Assembly: GCF_004005475.1 (NCBI RefSeq)
Contig: NZ_RZTZ01000014.1
Span: 80,012 to 144,011 of the forward strand
Reading direction: 5' to 3'
DNA: 64,000 nucleotides
Source: Niallia taxi
GTDB lineage: Bacteria > Bacillota > Bacilli > Bacillales > Cytobacillaceae
A program made the translations under genes and the position numbers. This document shows, one piece after another, positions 36,571-44,988 of the stretch. Position 1 is the first letter of the stretch, and every line of letters starts with the position of its first letter. The notes below the pieces were generated by a model, which saw nothing but the letters and a program-made list of their open reading frames with translations, ran no database searches and had not been told where the DNA came from.

Positions 36571-38890
36571 GTTTGTCTAACTCCTTTTTGCTTCTCCAAA
36601 TTTCTTCGGGAATCAACGGCAGTCGTGTTAACTCTACCTCTGCTGCTAGTGATAATGCATTAGCCAAGGCGGCAGGTATTCCAATAAGCCCATGCTCGCC
36701 AGCACCTCTCGCACCATATGGAGCTTCTAAATGAGGTGTTTTGACAAAGTCAGCGATGTATTCAGGATGTTCTCCAAATCGAATCGGTCGATATGTCCGC
36801 AGCTGATGATTAAGGACTTTTCCGTTTTCATCAAAGTAAAAACCCTCCCTTGCAGCCCATGACAGCCCCATGCTCATTGCTCCTTTTACTTGTCCTACTG
36901 CTGCCTTATAATTCAATATTTCGCCAATATCCATAACAGTTATGGCCTTTCTTATCCTGTACGTAAAATCTTTCGTATTGTAATCAACCTCTATCCCATG
37001 TGCCCCAACAGCCCATTCAGGGCCTGGATTACCTTCACCTGTTTCCGGGTCAAGATTAGTTAAGCCTCTCAGTATATATTTGCCTCTTGCAACAATCTGC
37101 CCGCCGATTGCGGTCCCGTTCGGATACACATAACCATAAACAATCTCCTTAAATGGCAAAAAGGTAGCAGGATCATCACGTAAATACACCCGCTTATAGC
37201 CAACCTCAAGATCATCAACAGGGACCCGCATCACAGTAGAACCAAGGGACTTTATCTGGTTAATGGCATCATCTGCAGCAGCAAGCACAGCTCTTCCCGC
37301 CATTAATGTTCCCCTGCTCGCGACTGTCTTCCAGTGCTCTGGCTCTGTTTGTGTATCCACTGTCATGCGTACATGAATATCCTTAATATCCATTTTCAGC
37401 TTTTCAGCTAGTATTTGCGCAAGCACAGTTTTTGTACCAGTTCCAATTTCGACCAAACCAGACATAAGGTTGATGCTGCCATCAGAATTAAATGTTAGCA
37501 CAACACCTGAACCGGCATCTGGACCAATCGTTGAATTCTTCCAGCTGCAGCTGACGCCTTTTACTCTTAGAACATGCTCTCCAATTCTTTTGACCATTCC
37601 CTTTTCCCAGTCAAACAACGGCCTCAGCTTGTTTATACATGCTTCCACATTGCCAACATTGCTTTTATTTAATACAACTCTTGTCGGTGTTTGGTCACCT
37701 GGATGGATTGCATTTATTTGTCTAAAATGAAGTGGGTCCATATTCAGTTTTTTTGCCATCATATCCATCGTTCGTTCAAAGGCAAAATGAACCTCTCCAT
37801 GGCTGAAGCCGCGAAATGGGGCTGCATATGGATGATTCGTGTATACGCATAAGCTGTCGCAAAATAAATTTTCTAATTTATACGGTCCTGTGCAGTCAAC
37901 TGCTCCTGCTGTAGTCAAATGCGGAGATTTATCTGCATATGCACCTCCATCAAAAATATATTCCAGCTCAGCAGCCGTTAATTTGCCGTCGGAGGAACAA
38001 CCAAGCTTAACGTTTGCATGTAGACCGATATGGACTGGTGACACAAGGAGGTCGTCTTCTCTTGTATTGACTATTTTTACAAGCCTTCCACCAACTGCCT
38101 TGCTTGCAAGATAAGCAAATATCTCTAGCTGTACAGAAGCTTTGCCGCCATAGCCTCCACCAACAAACGGTGTTTTGACAATGATCTTGCCTGTAGGAAT
38201 ATGAAAGTCTCTGCTCAGAATTTTTTTCACCATATATGGTGCCTGTGAGCTTGTTGTTATCAGCACCTCCCCGTCAGGCATTATTTCACAAGTAGCACTT
38301 CTTGTTTCCATTGCAGTATGGTCTGCTATTGGCAGAAAGAACGCTGCGTCCATAATCACAGCAGATTCTGACCAGCCTTTTTCCATATTACCTTTACGGA
38401 TCTTAGTTTTGTTGATGATATTTGTGCCTGTTATCGGATAAATTCCTGGGTCCTTAGCATATTCATTTATCCGCTCATGTAATAAAGGAGCATCCTTTTG
38501 CATTGCCTGTATTGGTGAGTTAACGACAGGCAGCACCTCATACTCTATTACAAGCAGCTCTTCAGCAGTTTGGGCAGCATCATTAGAATCAGCAACAATC
38601 AGTGCAACTATCTCACCAATGTAGCGGACCTTTGTATGTGCTATAGGGGGTCTATCCCGAACCTCCTCCCCAACATATGGCAAGCCTTTGCCAAGGACTA
38701 CTGCCCGCACTCCTTTGTGCTGCAGTGCTTTTGTTTCATCAATCCGAAGAATATTTGCATGTGCATGCTTGCTTTTAACAAGCCTCACAAATAACGCTTC
38801 TCCTGTAGTCGTATCAGCAGTATAGTGGGCATAGCCTGTTACCTTGCTTTTTGACTCCTTCCGCACAACGCTTTTCCCAATAATATGCAA
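36560..38890 (-). CDS. pucD: molybdenum hydroxylase, catalytic molybdopterin subunit (PucD type)
   Basis: The large subunit that binds the molybdenum cofactor and hydroxylates the substrate, probably a purine. Motifs include GGYGGK, APFRGFSHGE and the active-site GARGAGEHG, whose Glu is the catalytic base. I chose the TTG at 38888-38890 (MHIIGKSVVRKES), 9 nt after GGAGG; the longer reading adds nine residues. Length 776 residues. It is first in an operon with the FAD and FeS subunits. PucA/PucB-type maturation genes are not nearby. Confidence 0.85.
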   Translation of the reverse strand: MHIIGKSVVRKESKSKVTGYAHYTADTTTGEALFVRLVKSKHAHANILRIDETKALQHKGVRAVVLGKGLPYVGEEVRDRPPIAHTKVRYIGEIVALIVADSNDAAQTAEELLVIEYEVLPVVNSPIQAMQKDAPLLHERINEYAKDPGIYPITGTNIINKTKIRKGNMEKGWSESAVIMDAAFFLPIADHTAMETRSATCEIMPDGEVLITTSSQAPYMVKKILSRDFHIPTGKIIVKTPFVGGGYGGKASVQLEIFAYLASKAVGGRLVKIVNTREDDLLVSPVHIGLHANVKLGCSSDGKLTAAELEYIFDGGAYADKSPHLTTAGAVDCTGPYKLENLFCDSLCVYTNHPYAAPFRGFSHGEVHFAFERTMDMMAKKLNMDPLHFRQINAIHPGDQTPTRVVLNKSNVGNVEACINKLRPLFDWEKGMVKRIGEHVLRVKGVSCSWKNSTIGPDAGSGVVLTFNSDGSINLMSGLVEIGTGTKTVLAQILAEKLKMDIKDIHVRMTVDTQTEPEHWKTVASRGTLMAGRAVLAAADDAINQIKSLGSTVMRVPVDDLEVGYKRVYLRDDPATFLPFKEIVYGYVYPNGTAIGGQIVARGKYILRGLTNLDPETGEGNPGPEWAVGAHGIEVDYNTKDFTYRIRKAITVMDIGEILNYKAAVGQVKGAMSMGLSWAAREGFYFDENGKVLNHQLRTYRPIRFGEHPEYIADFVKTPHLEAPYGARGAGEHGLIGIPAALANALSLAAEVELTRLPLIPEEIWRSKKELDKHDL

Positions 38891-39026
38891 GTACAAAAAC
38901 CTCCTCCGAGAAAACAATATAATCCGAAATTCGTTGTTCTAGTCTTTTATGTATATGAACAATATCCTAAAAAAATTAATGCAAAAGCCAATGATTTTTA
39001 GTCATCCAGCCTATCAGTGGTTAATA

Positions 39027-39053
39027 TTGACGTTCATGTGATTTTGCTATAAT
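39027..39053 (+). promoter_or_regulatory. likely promoter of the queF transcript
   Basis: TTGACG (39027-39032) and TATAAT (39048-39053) with a 15-bp spacer, or 17 bp to TAATAT two bases later. It lies 30 bp before the riboswitch aptamer. Confidence 0.55.
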
Positions 39054-39084
39054 ATATGGCTGTACATGATAGCTTAACAAAGCT

Positions 39085-39175
39085 AAGAGGTTCATAGCAG
39101 ATACCCTCTATAAAAAACTATGGATACAGGTGAACAACTGCCATGTCCATAAATCAGGATGTGGCTTTTTATTTT
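39085..39175 (+). promoter_or_regulatory. preQ1 class I riboswitch with terminator
   Basis: The aptamer (39085-39120) has the hallmark AGAGGTTC, TAGC, ACCCTCT and a short A-rich tail ending AAAAAACTA. The second stem forms between TAG in the loop and CTA at 39118-39120. An expression platform follows: GCCATGTCC (39140-39148) pairs with GGATGTGGC (39157-39165) before a T run, a terminator. TATGGA (39119-39124) can pair with TCCATA (39146-39151) as an antiterminator and overlaps the aptamer's end, so ligand binding should favour termination. The next gene is queF, the expected target. Confidence 0.95.
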
Positions 39176-39245
39176 GTAAAAAAACAGCCATATCTATAGA
39201 TTGCTATTCTCATATGTAACGATCAAATGAAATGGAGAGATTAAA

Positions 39246-40013
39246 ATGTCAGGCAGAAAACACGAAGAAGGTCTTGAGGATTTAACATTGCTCGGGAACC
39301 AAGGAACAACCTACCTATATGAGTACAACCCAGAAATATTGGAGTCTGTTGACAACTTGCATGTGAACAGAGATTATTTTGTTAAATTTAACTGTCCAGA
39401 ATTTACTAGCTTGTGTCAATAGGGCACACTTCAGTGGAGACACTGTTGCTTAAACCTCGTGAACTCAGGGAAGGAAGGAAATTCTAATCCTGAGCCAAGC
39501 CTCTAACAATTAGAGGAAGGTGCAGAGACTATCGAAACCATGCAGATTAAGAATCGGGTAAAAGTACTAGTTTGCAGAAGGGAGTAGAGTACATCCATAC
39601 TATTGGGTGGAAGCGCGAGGATGCTTATATTCGACCGAAAGAATATATGTATATGATATAGTCCACCTGCAAATATTGCAGTGCCAATTACTGGACAACC
39701 GGATTTTGCTACAATGTACATCAGCTATATTCCGGACAAGAAAATCGTTGAAAGTAAATCTTTGAAGCTATACTTGTTTAGCTTCCGTAATCACGGTGAC
39801 TTCCACGAAGATTGTGTGAATATCATCATGAACGATCTTATTAAATTATTAGATCCTAGATATGTCGAAGTATGGGGTAAATTCACACCAAGAGGCGGCC
39901 TATCAATCGATCCTTATTGCAATTACGGGAAGCCGGGAACTAAGTTTGAAGAAATGGCTGCACACCGTCTTATGAACCACGATTTATATCCAGAGAAAGT
40001 GGACAATAGATAA
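39246..40013 (+). CDS. queF: QueF, NADPH-dependent preQ0 reductase, split by a group I intron
   Basis: QueF reduces preQ0 to preQ1 in queuosine synthesis. Exon 1 (39246-39416) gives 57 residues from [13 protein letters not shown] to PEFTSLC, ending in the active-site Cys57 that forms the thioimide. Exon 2 (39684-40013) gives 109 residues starting PITGQPDF, with the conserved Asp64, [13 protein letters not shown] and NHGDFHED. The joined protein of 166 residues matches B. subtilis QueF (165). Without splicing, translation would stop one codon after Cys57 (CAA TAG). Only exon 2 is visible as an ordinary ORF (frame open from within the intron at 39681). A preQ1 riboswitch controls it. Confidence 0.94.
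39417..39683 (+). ncRNA. group I self-splicing intron in queF
   Basis: A 267-nt insertion in phase 0 after Cys57. P1: exon TGTGT (39412-39416) pairs with GCACA (39424-39428), giving the conserved U-G pair at the 5' splice site. P2: CAGTG/CACTG (39432-39445). CTCAGG (39464) pairs with CCTGAG (39489). P6: CCTCTA/TAGAGG (39500-39516). R element GTGCAGAGACTA (39520-39531) pairs with S element GATATAGTCC (39655-39664) as P7. P3: CTTAA (39449) with TTAAG (39547). A terminal CTGCAA/TTGCAG hairpin precedes the last G (39683). The string AATCCTGAGCCAAGCC resembles P/Q of tRNA-Leu-type introns. No homing endonuclease ORF. Confidence 0.93.
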
Positions 40014-40016
40014 TCG

Positions 40017-40046
40017 TAAAAAGGATGCCTTTTGGCATCCTTTATT
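40017..40046. terminator. bidirectional terminator
   Basis: AAAGGATGCC and GGCATCCTTT form a 10-bp stem around TTTT (40019-40043). It serves queF and the converging transferase gene. Confidence 0.85.
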
Positions 40047-40569
40047 ATTTCCAGCCTTTTCGATTACAAAGGCTTGTTATATGGGCAAGATGGTGCTTAC
40101 CATGCCAAGCATAAATGCCAATATTTCTTTTGAGCTCAATACTTCCTGATTCCGGATGAACGAATGTCTTATTTAACTGCTCTTGTGACAATGACCGCAG
40201 CAAGGAAACAAGACGGGCATGCAAGGAGTCAAGGAGCTGTAAGGAAACTTCTACAGCCATTTGCGAATCAGGCAGGCTAGCCCATTTGTCCTCAGCGTAT
40301 GGTTTTATTACTGGAGTTTCTTCTGTTAAAGCAAGCTTAAACCTTGTGTAGGCATTAATATGGCTATCAGCAACATGGTGGACTACCTGGCGTATCGTCC
40401 AGCCTCCATCACGATAAGGAGTATCCAGCTGCTCTTCAGACAATCCAGTCACAGCTTCTCTCAGATTGGCAGGCAATTGTTCTAATTCATGTAACCATGA
40501 AGCAAGAACATCCTCCGTCAACTCACCCTCCCATTCAAACTCCCCAATTGGGTATCTTAAGTCTTTCAT
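40045..40569 (-). CDS. YfiT/DinB-superfamily metal-dependent transferase
   Basis: A 174-residue four-helix-bundle protein of the DinB/YfiT superfamily. The metal ligands are His in VVHHVADSH and two His in AWHGKHHLAH. B. subtilis YfiT is such a protein, and members of the group act as bacillithiol S-transferases, which add thiols to toxic compounds. The N-terminus LRYPIGEFEWEG is typical of YfiT. Substrate unproven. Confidence 0.85.
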   Translation of the reverse strand: MKDLRYPIGEFEWEGELTEDVLASWLHELEQLPANLREAVTGLSEEQLDTPYRDGGWTIRQVVHHVADSHINAYTRFKLALTEETPVIKPYAEDKWASLPDSQMAVEVSLQLLDSLHARLVSLLRSLSQEQLNKTFVHPESGSIELKRNIGIYAWHGKHHLAHITSLCNRKGWK

Positions 40570-40585
40570 TTTCCCGTTCCTCCCT

Positions 40586-41167
40586 TTATGTTTGCTTTTC
40601 GGTTATATATGTCTTTATACTCGGTGGTTGATATGTATGGAACCTGTCTAGCATGACTGCAGGATTCTCTTCTACAATTGCAATGCTTCTGTATTTTTCT
40701 TGGAGGAATTCAGCATCTGCCATATGATTGATTAGATTGACCAAAGGATCATAATAATGATTCGTATTCAATATACCGCACGGCTTTTGGTGGAGGCCGA
40801 GTTGAGCCCATGTGAAAATTTCAAAAAACTCTTCCATTGTTCCTGCACCGCCAGGCAATGTAATGAAACCATCTGCTAACTCCGTCATTTTTGCCTTCCG
40901 TTCGTGCATCGATTGAACCGTAATCAATTCCGTTAAACCTTTATAAGCAATTTCCTTATTTTCGAGGAATTGCGGAAGAACTCCTGTTACTGCTCCTCCA
41001 TTCTCCAAGACAGCACTAGCAATGCTGCCCATCAATCCTATGCTTGAACCACCATATACTAGCCCAATCTTTCTTCTGGCAAGTTCTTTCCCCAATTCTC
41101 TTGCTGCATCCATATAAATAGGAGAACTGCCTGTGCTTGAACCACAAAAAACGGCTATTCTTTTCAC
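40586..41167 (-). CDS. LOG family protein (cytokinin riboside monophosphate phosphoribohydrolase-like, YvdD type)
   Basis: A 193-residue Rossmann-fold protein with the family motif LPGGAGTMEEFFE and the N-terminal IAVFCGSSTGSSP. LOG enzymes cleave nucleoside 5'-monophosphates to base and ribose 5-phosphate; in bacteria they often act on AMP. I chose a GTG start at 41165-41167 (VKRIAVFCG) behind AAGGGGGAT; the longer frame adds 25 improbable residues. Confidence 0.88.
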   Translation of the reverse strand: MKRIAVFCGSSTGSSPIYMDAARELGKELARRKIGLVYGGSSIGLMGSIASAVLENGGAVTGVLPQFLENKEIAYKGLTELITVQSMHERKAKMTELADGFITLPGGAGTMEEFFEIFTWAQLGLHQKPCGILNTNHYYDPLVNLINHMADAEFLQEKYRSIAIVEENPAVMLDRFHTYQPPSIKTYITEKQT

Positions 41168-41371
41168 TATAAATCCCCCTTGTAATAAATGCCATATATC
41201 TCTTCTTTTATTATAAAATGTTCTGCTTCTTTTAGGAACCAAGATTGCTAATTTTACAAAAAACGTTCATTTTTTACATAAAGAAGCTCCTTCTTACAAA
41301 GCCTATAATAGGAATAGAAACTTAATTAACAAGGAGTTCTATTATTTTATTATGAAAAAGGAGTCGTTCAT

Positions 41372-41845
41372 ATGCTCACATTTTTTATAAGATGCGGCTT
41401 GATTCTTTTATCATGGTCGACGATCTTTTTATTGCCGAAAAAATCCTTCCTTAAATTCTTGCCTGTAACGATATTCTCTACTGTCGTCCTGCTGGTGGAA
41501 GACATGATTGGAAGAACCTATAAACTATGGAAGGTAAAGGGCGGAAAAAGAGGTGCGACAAAGAATGCCTTAACCTTTATCTTTGGACCTTTTTTCGTTG
41601 CTAATTTATGGACCTTCCATTTTACGTATGGCCGATTTTGGGTCTATACAATTTTTAATTTATTGTTTGATTTAGTTTTTGCTTATCCGCTGCATTACTT
41701 TTTGGACAAGGTCGGGTTATACAAATTGAAGAAAGTAAAGCCGATTTTTTTGTTTTACACCGCCTTTACTTATTCTATGCTCAACTACGGTTTTCAACTG
41801 TTTCTCGATAAAAATTTTATTATAAAAGAAAAAGACCACAAATAA
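41372..41845 (+). CDS. hypothetical membrane protein
   Basis: A 157-residue protein with four to five membrane helices. An internal cytoplasmic loop is basic (WKVKGGKRGATK) and the C-terminus is charged. AAAGGAGT precedes the ATG. I do not recognise the family for certain; the layout recalls other small Firmicute membrane proteins such as the CBO0543 group. It has its own terminator. Confidence 0.7.
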   Translation: MLTFFIRCGLILLSWSTIFLLPKKSFLKFLPVTIFSTVVLLVEDMIGRTYKLWKVKGGKRGATKNALTFIFGPFFVANLWTFHFTYGRFWVYTIFNLLFDLVFAYPLHYFLDKVGLYKLKKVKPIFLFYTAFTYSMLNYGFQLFLDKNFIIKEKDHK

Positions 41846-41880
41846 GCAGCAAGAAGAATTTCACTTGCTGCTTATTTTTA
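41841..41880. terminator. bidirectional terminator
   Basis: AATAAGCAGCAAG (41841-41853) pairs with CTTGCTGCTTATT (41864-41876), followed by T. Confidence 0.85.
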
Positions 41881-41883
41881 CGA

Positions 41884-42330
41884 TTAATGGATTAACGACT
41901 TTAAAAAGTCGACATGTTCTCTGTCATTATTTAATACTTGGTGAACTAGATTCATGCTTTCATCATCGAGCTTATCTCTGACAAGCTGCTCAGACATTTT
42001 TATTCCATATAAATTTTCTCCCTTAATCGCATGTTTAATGATGACTTCATCCCCTTTGTCAGGATCAATAATATTGCCAATAAAGGATTCTGTCTTACCG
42101 ATTAGCCCCTCACTATCAACTGATTCTCCGCCTAATTTTGAAATTCTCTCGGAAATTAGCTGCGCATTTTTAGTATGATCTGTTAATATATCTGTAAATG
42201 ACTGCTTTAAGGACATATCCTCTAGATTTTGAATAAAATGTTCATACGAATGTATTCCCATAAATTGACCCTGCAGAAATTTATTTAAAGTTTTAACTGA
42301 TTGATCTGTATTCACTTTTTTCACATCCAT
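41884..42330 (-). CDS. DUF2383-like four-helix-bundle protein
   Basis: A 148-residue, all-helical protein with ferritin-like spacing of His and Glu (YEHFIQNLED, DILTDHTKNA, REHVDFLKSL). It resembles DUF2383/PA2169-type proteins, which are stress-related and of unknown function. The ribosome binding site before the ATG is poor. Terminated by a bidirectional hairpin. Confidence 0.65.
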   Translation of the reverse strand: MDVKKVNTDQSVKTLNKFLQGQFMGIHSYEHFIQNLEDMSLKQSFTDILTDHTKNAQLISERISKLGGESVDSEGLIGKTESFIGNIIDPDKGDEVIIKHAIKGENLYGIKMSEQLVRDKLDDESMNLVHQVLNNDREHVDFLKSLIH

Positions 42331-42493
42331 TTAGAAATTTGAAGTATTAAGAATTTGCCTGTTTACTCTAAAATATAAGCTCTAGTTAGAATGCTCATTT
42401 TCTACTTTTTTCATGCTCTCTGTATTCTTGTCCATTCCCTCTCAAGTAAATCATCATATGATGTTGTATAACTGATGAGCGGAGGTGAGAGAC

Positions 42494-42601
42494 ATGTCAA
42501 GAGGTTATGAAGAAAATGGCGGCGGTTACTCTAACAGCTTTGCATTGATTGTTGTTCTATTTATCCTATTGATTATCGTAGGTGCGTCTTTCCTATACTA
42601 A
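42494..42601 (+). CDS. YjcZ family sporulation-associated peptide
   Basis: A 35-residue peptide: a Gly-rich start (MSRGYEENGGGYSN) and one hydrophobic helix ending GASFLY. This is the usual pattern of YjcZ proteins found in spore-formers. GGAGGTGAG lies 7 nt before the ATG. A strong terminator follows at once. Confidence 0.8.
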   Translation: MSRGYEENGGGYSNSFALIVVLFILLIIVGASFLY

Positions 42602-42607
42602 TTTTTT

Positions 42608-42652
42608 AAAGGAAAATGCCCTGGTCTAAATGACCGGGGCATTTTCCTTTTA
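42608..42652. terminator. bidirectional terminator
   Basis: A 19-bp stem (42608-42626 with 42632-42650) around AAATGCCC/GGGCATTT. It serves the YjcZ gene and the converging HemD-like gene. Confidence 0.9.
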
Positions 42653-43321
42653 CATGGAAGATTTCCATTCATCTGTGTGTAATAGCGCTTGGATGTTTTC
42701 ATCAAGCTCGCTAAAACCTTGTTCCATCGCATATGCTTTCACCATATTACCGACAGCTGCAAACGAAATCTTGTTAAAATCTCCCAGCTTCAATACATGC
42801 CAATACTTAATAAAGAAGTCAACCGCTAGCTTATTGGGAAAGACTACAGTATTCCAACTGTCCTTCTTTAATAGGATGCGCATTTCCTGTAAATATTGCT
42901 CGTCCACTGCTAGTTTGTGTGTAATAAGAAGCTGATCATCGTCTGAATAATGGTTTCGTTTCTGCTGATCATGACCAAGTAAGATGGCAGAAGCCTTTCC
43001 ATATCGTGCAGGCATACAAGGTATCCCCATTTGCTCAAGAAGTTTTCTTGATTTACCTGATACATATTCGATTTGTATGGGATGTTTAAATGAATGCTGC
43101 TTTTCTGCCATTTGCCGAAAAAAAATGTCCATGCTTGTTGGGTTTAAGAAAATCAATCGATGGCCTTTCATCATTTTCTTCAAATCATCATCAGTTAATT
43201 GGAGCTCTGTCACTTTTAAAATTGGGAAGGATACTGTCTTGGCACCAATTGCTTGGAAGTAGGACTCCAGCTTGCTGCGCTGTTCTCCTCCTCTAGCAAT
43301 GATAATATGTTTATTTATCAT
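42650..43321 (-). CDS. uroporphyrinogen-III synthase-like protein (HemD family)
   Basis: A 223-residue protein with the two-lobe pattern of HemD: an N-terminal strand followed by ARGGEQ, then VSFPILKV, and the late motif FAAVGNMVKAYAMEQG. HemD closes hydroxymethylbilane into uroporphyrinogen III. No other haem genes are near, so this may be a second, diverged copy rather than the main enzyme. AAGGAGACG precedes the ATG. Confidence 0.72.
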   Translation of the reverse strand: MINKHIIIARGGEQRSKLESYFQAIGAKTVSFPILKVTELQLTDDDLKKMMKGHRLIFLNPTSMDIFFRQMAEKQHSFKHPIQIEYVSGKSRKLLEQMGIPCMPARYGKASAILLGHDQQKRNHYSDDDQLLITHKLAVDEQYLQEMRILLKKDSWNTVVFPNKLAVDFFIKYWHVLKLGDFNKISFAAVGNMVKAYAMEQGFSELDENIQALLHTDEWKSSM

Positions 43322-43387
43322 GTCGTCTCCTTATAATTAATACTGTTCTATTATATCAAGCCAAGCACAGATTTTAATTACCGAAGC

Positions 43388-43425
43388 AAATAAAAAAATC
43401 AGCCCTTAAGAGCTGATTTCGTTTC
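43388..43425 (-). terminator. terminator of the small secreted protein gene
   Basis: AAATCAGC (43396-43403) pairs with GCTGATTT (43412-43419), followed by T-rich sequence on the minus strand. Confidence 0.75.
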
Positions 43426-43427
43426 CA

Positions 43428-43808
43428 TTAAGGTGCACGTTTTACCACCTCTACACTATCTACCTTGTCACCAGCAAATGTGATATATACTTTATCCCCA
43501 TTTTTCCATGTTGTTTCCTCTGTCTTATCTAAAACGACAATATCCTTGTCATCATAATTGTTGACTGCTGAAAAATGCTTGCCATCAGGGGTTTTACTAA
43601 TAATAGTTGCCGAAATTGTCTGTTTTGCTTCATCATTATCTTCAATAACCTTCCTGTTAGCTTCTGTGATTATTTCAGGTTCTTTATAAACTGACTCTGC
43701 TGTTGTTTTAGGAGTAGAGTTAGAGGATAAAGTGAGTACAGCTATAATGACTAATGCCGTAGAAATGCCTGCTACTGCGTAATAGGAACGATTGCTTTTC
43801 AAATTCAT
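43428..43808 (-). CDS. membrane-anchored extracytoplasmic protein
   Basis: A 126-residue protein with a basic start, one hydrophobic anchor (about residues 13-32) and a polar exported domain with TISATIISKTPDGKHF and DKVYITFAGDKVDSVEVV. It resembles small beta-barrel-like secreted proteins of Bacillus (DUF3221/YobA-like), not firmly. The ATG at 43806-43808 follows AAGGAG; the longer frame upstream adds 26 unlikely residues. Confidence 0.65.
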   Translation of the reverse strand: MNLKSNRSYYAVAGISTALVIIAVLTLSSNSTPKTTAESVYKEPEIITEANRKVIEDNDEAKQTISATIISKTPDGKHFSAVNNYDDKDIVVLDKTEETTWKNGDKVYITFAGDKVDSVEVVKRAP

Positions 43809-43894
43809 CCTTAAAGACTCCTTTTTGTTCCTTAAATACCCGCTAAGGATTGGACTAAACAGGTTTGGGCATTTTTTGCGGAACAATTGGAGCC

Positions 43895-44149
43895 TTAATA
43901 CTTTTCACTGTATTTTTCGTAAAGCATAAGGGATGTATGCGGTAGCCATTTACGCTTTTCAGGGTCTGCATAATATTGCATAAACGCTTGTTTTTCCTTT
44001 TCACTGAACGCTTTTGCAGCTCTGAGGTGCTCGCTGCAAAACCAGTTTACCTTATCTGGCTTATCCCATGCACTAAATGGAAAAAGCTTATCAGCACCGC
44101 GTACTTTACAAGCAAGACCCTCACATTTTTCTGCCTTTACTATCTCCAT
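43895..44149 (-). CDS. hypothetical Cys-containing small protein
   Basis: An 84-residue soluble protein starting MEIVKAEKCEGLACKVRG. Three Cys and a His (C9, C14, C38 and H40 approximately) are spaced as a possible zinc site, followed by a helical, charged half. The ATG at 44147-44149 lies 5 nt after GGAGG; a TTG four codons earlier is inside that site. I do not recognise the family. Confidence 0.65.
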   Translation of the reverse strand: MEIVKAEKCEGLACKVRGADKLFPFSAWDKPDKVNWFCSEHLRAAKAFSEKEKQAFMQYYADPEKRKWLPHTSLMLYEKYSEKY

Positions 44150-44348
44150 CAACCCCTCCAATGCAGCTTACTCTTTACCTTGTCTCACTTAAGAGAATAT
44201 ATGCAGGGAAGGAATTGAACTTGCTGTCACAGCAAAATATTGTTTCATAACCTGTTAATTCTTTTACTAATTTTTCAAGTTTTTTTAACAAGTTGTTTAT
44301 ATTCACCGCATAGAATGAAATTAAACTATTTTAGGGCGGGTGATTTAC

Positions 44349-44450
44349 ATGAAGCTTAAAAGCATCATTTGCTTTTTTAAAAGGAATCACAAGTATAGCT
44401 ATTATTCGGACAAATGTGTTAGATGCGGCAAAGAAAAACAGCATTATTGA
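44349..44450 (+). CDS. hypothetical 33-residue CxxC peptide
   Basis: A frame starting MKLKSIICFFKRNHK with a CxxC motif (DKCVRCGKEK) near its end. GGCGGGTGA lies about 6 nt before the ATG. A short basic peptide with a possible metal site; no family recognised. Confidence 0.4.
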   Translation: MKLKSIICFFKRNHKYSYYSDKCVRCGKEKQHY

Positions 44451-44754
44451 CTAGTCAGATTCCTACTGCATATATTTTGGACAATAATAAAAGAGGCATC
44501 TTCTATATGCCTCAAGCTTTCCAGTAGTTATATGTATTTGTTTATGTATTAACCTTTCATTTTGTTCATTAGCCTTATTATTTGATTATCTAGTTCTTCA
44601 TTTCTAGCACGAAAATAATTAAAATCCTCTTCTAGGCCTACTAGCGGGCAATTGTAAGTTATTTACTTAACTTTCTGTATTTAAGTTTAGCTAGTAACGT
44701 GTAAAACGAATTATTAGAAATACACATTCTTTTCTATAAAAAGGAGGTATTTCC

Positions 44755-44925
44755 ATGCAGTTGGATTACATATCAGCACTTCCAATATTAGGTCTATTTT
44801 TCTTTAACATCATTCCTCTTGTCATTGCTGCTATTGCCGTCGTTTATTTGTTCAAGCTCATGAAGGAAAGAAATCATCTTCTTAAAGAGATAGCGCAAAG
44901 GCTTGAAAAATTAAATAAAGATTGA
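44755..44925 (+). CDS. small membrane protein, DUF4083-like
   Basis: A 56-residue protein with one membrane helix (about residues 8-34) and a charged, coiled-coil-like tail (KERNHLLKEIAQRLEKL). An ideal AAGGAGG precedes the ATG, and a strong terminator follows. The layout resembles DUF4083 proteins of Bacillus; function unknown. Confidence 0.7.
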   Translation: MQLDYISALPILGLFFFNIIPLVIAAIAVVYLFKLMKERNHLLKEIAQRLEKLNKD

Positions 44926-44944
44926 ATGAGCTTCCTTTATACGA

Positions 44945-44980
44945 AAAAAAAAGCAGATGGCACTCATCTGCTTTTTTCAA
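44945..44980. terminator. bidirectional terminator
   Basis: AAAGCAGATG (44950-44959) pairs with CATCTGCTTT (44965-44974), with A and T runs outside. Confidence 0.88.
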
Positions 44981-44988
44981 GTGGTTCA

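Noticed and set aside
39417..39683. The queF insertion as an insertion sequence, intein or group II intron
   Set aside because: It has no terminal inverted repeats or target duplication, no open frame for an intein, and none of the group II domain V hallmarks, while R, S, P1 and P7 of group I introns are present.
39503..39721. A minus-strand ORF of 72 codons across the queF intron
   Set aside because: It is antisense to the structured intron core and exon 2, with no ribosome binding site. The intron is ORF-less in both directions for practical purposes.
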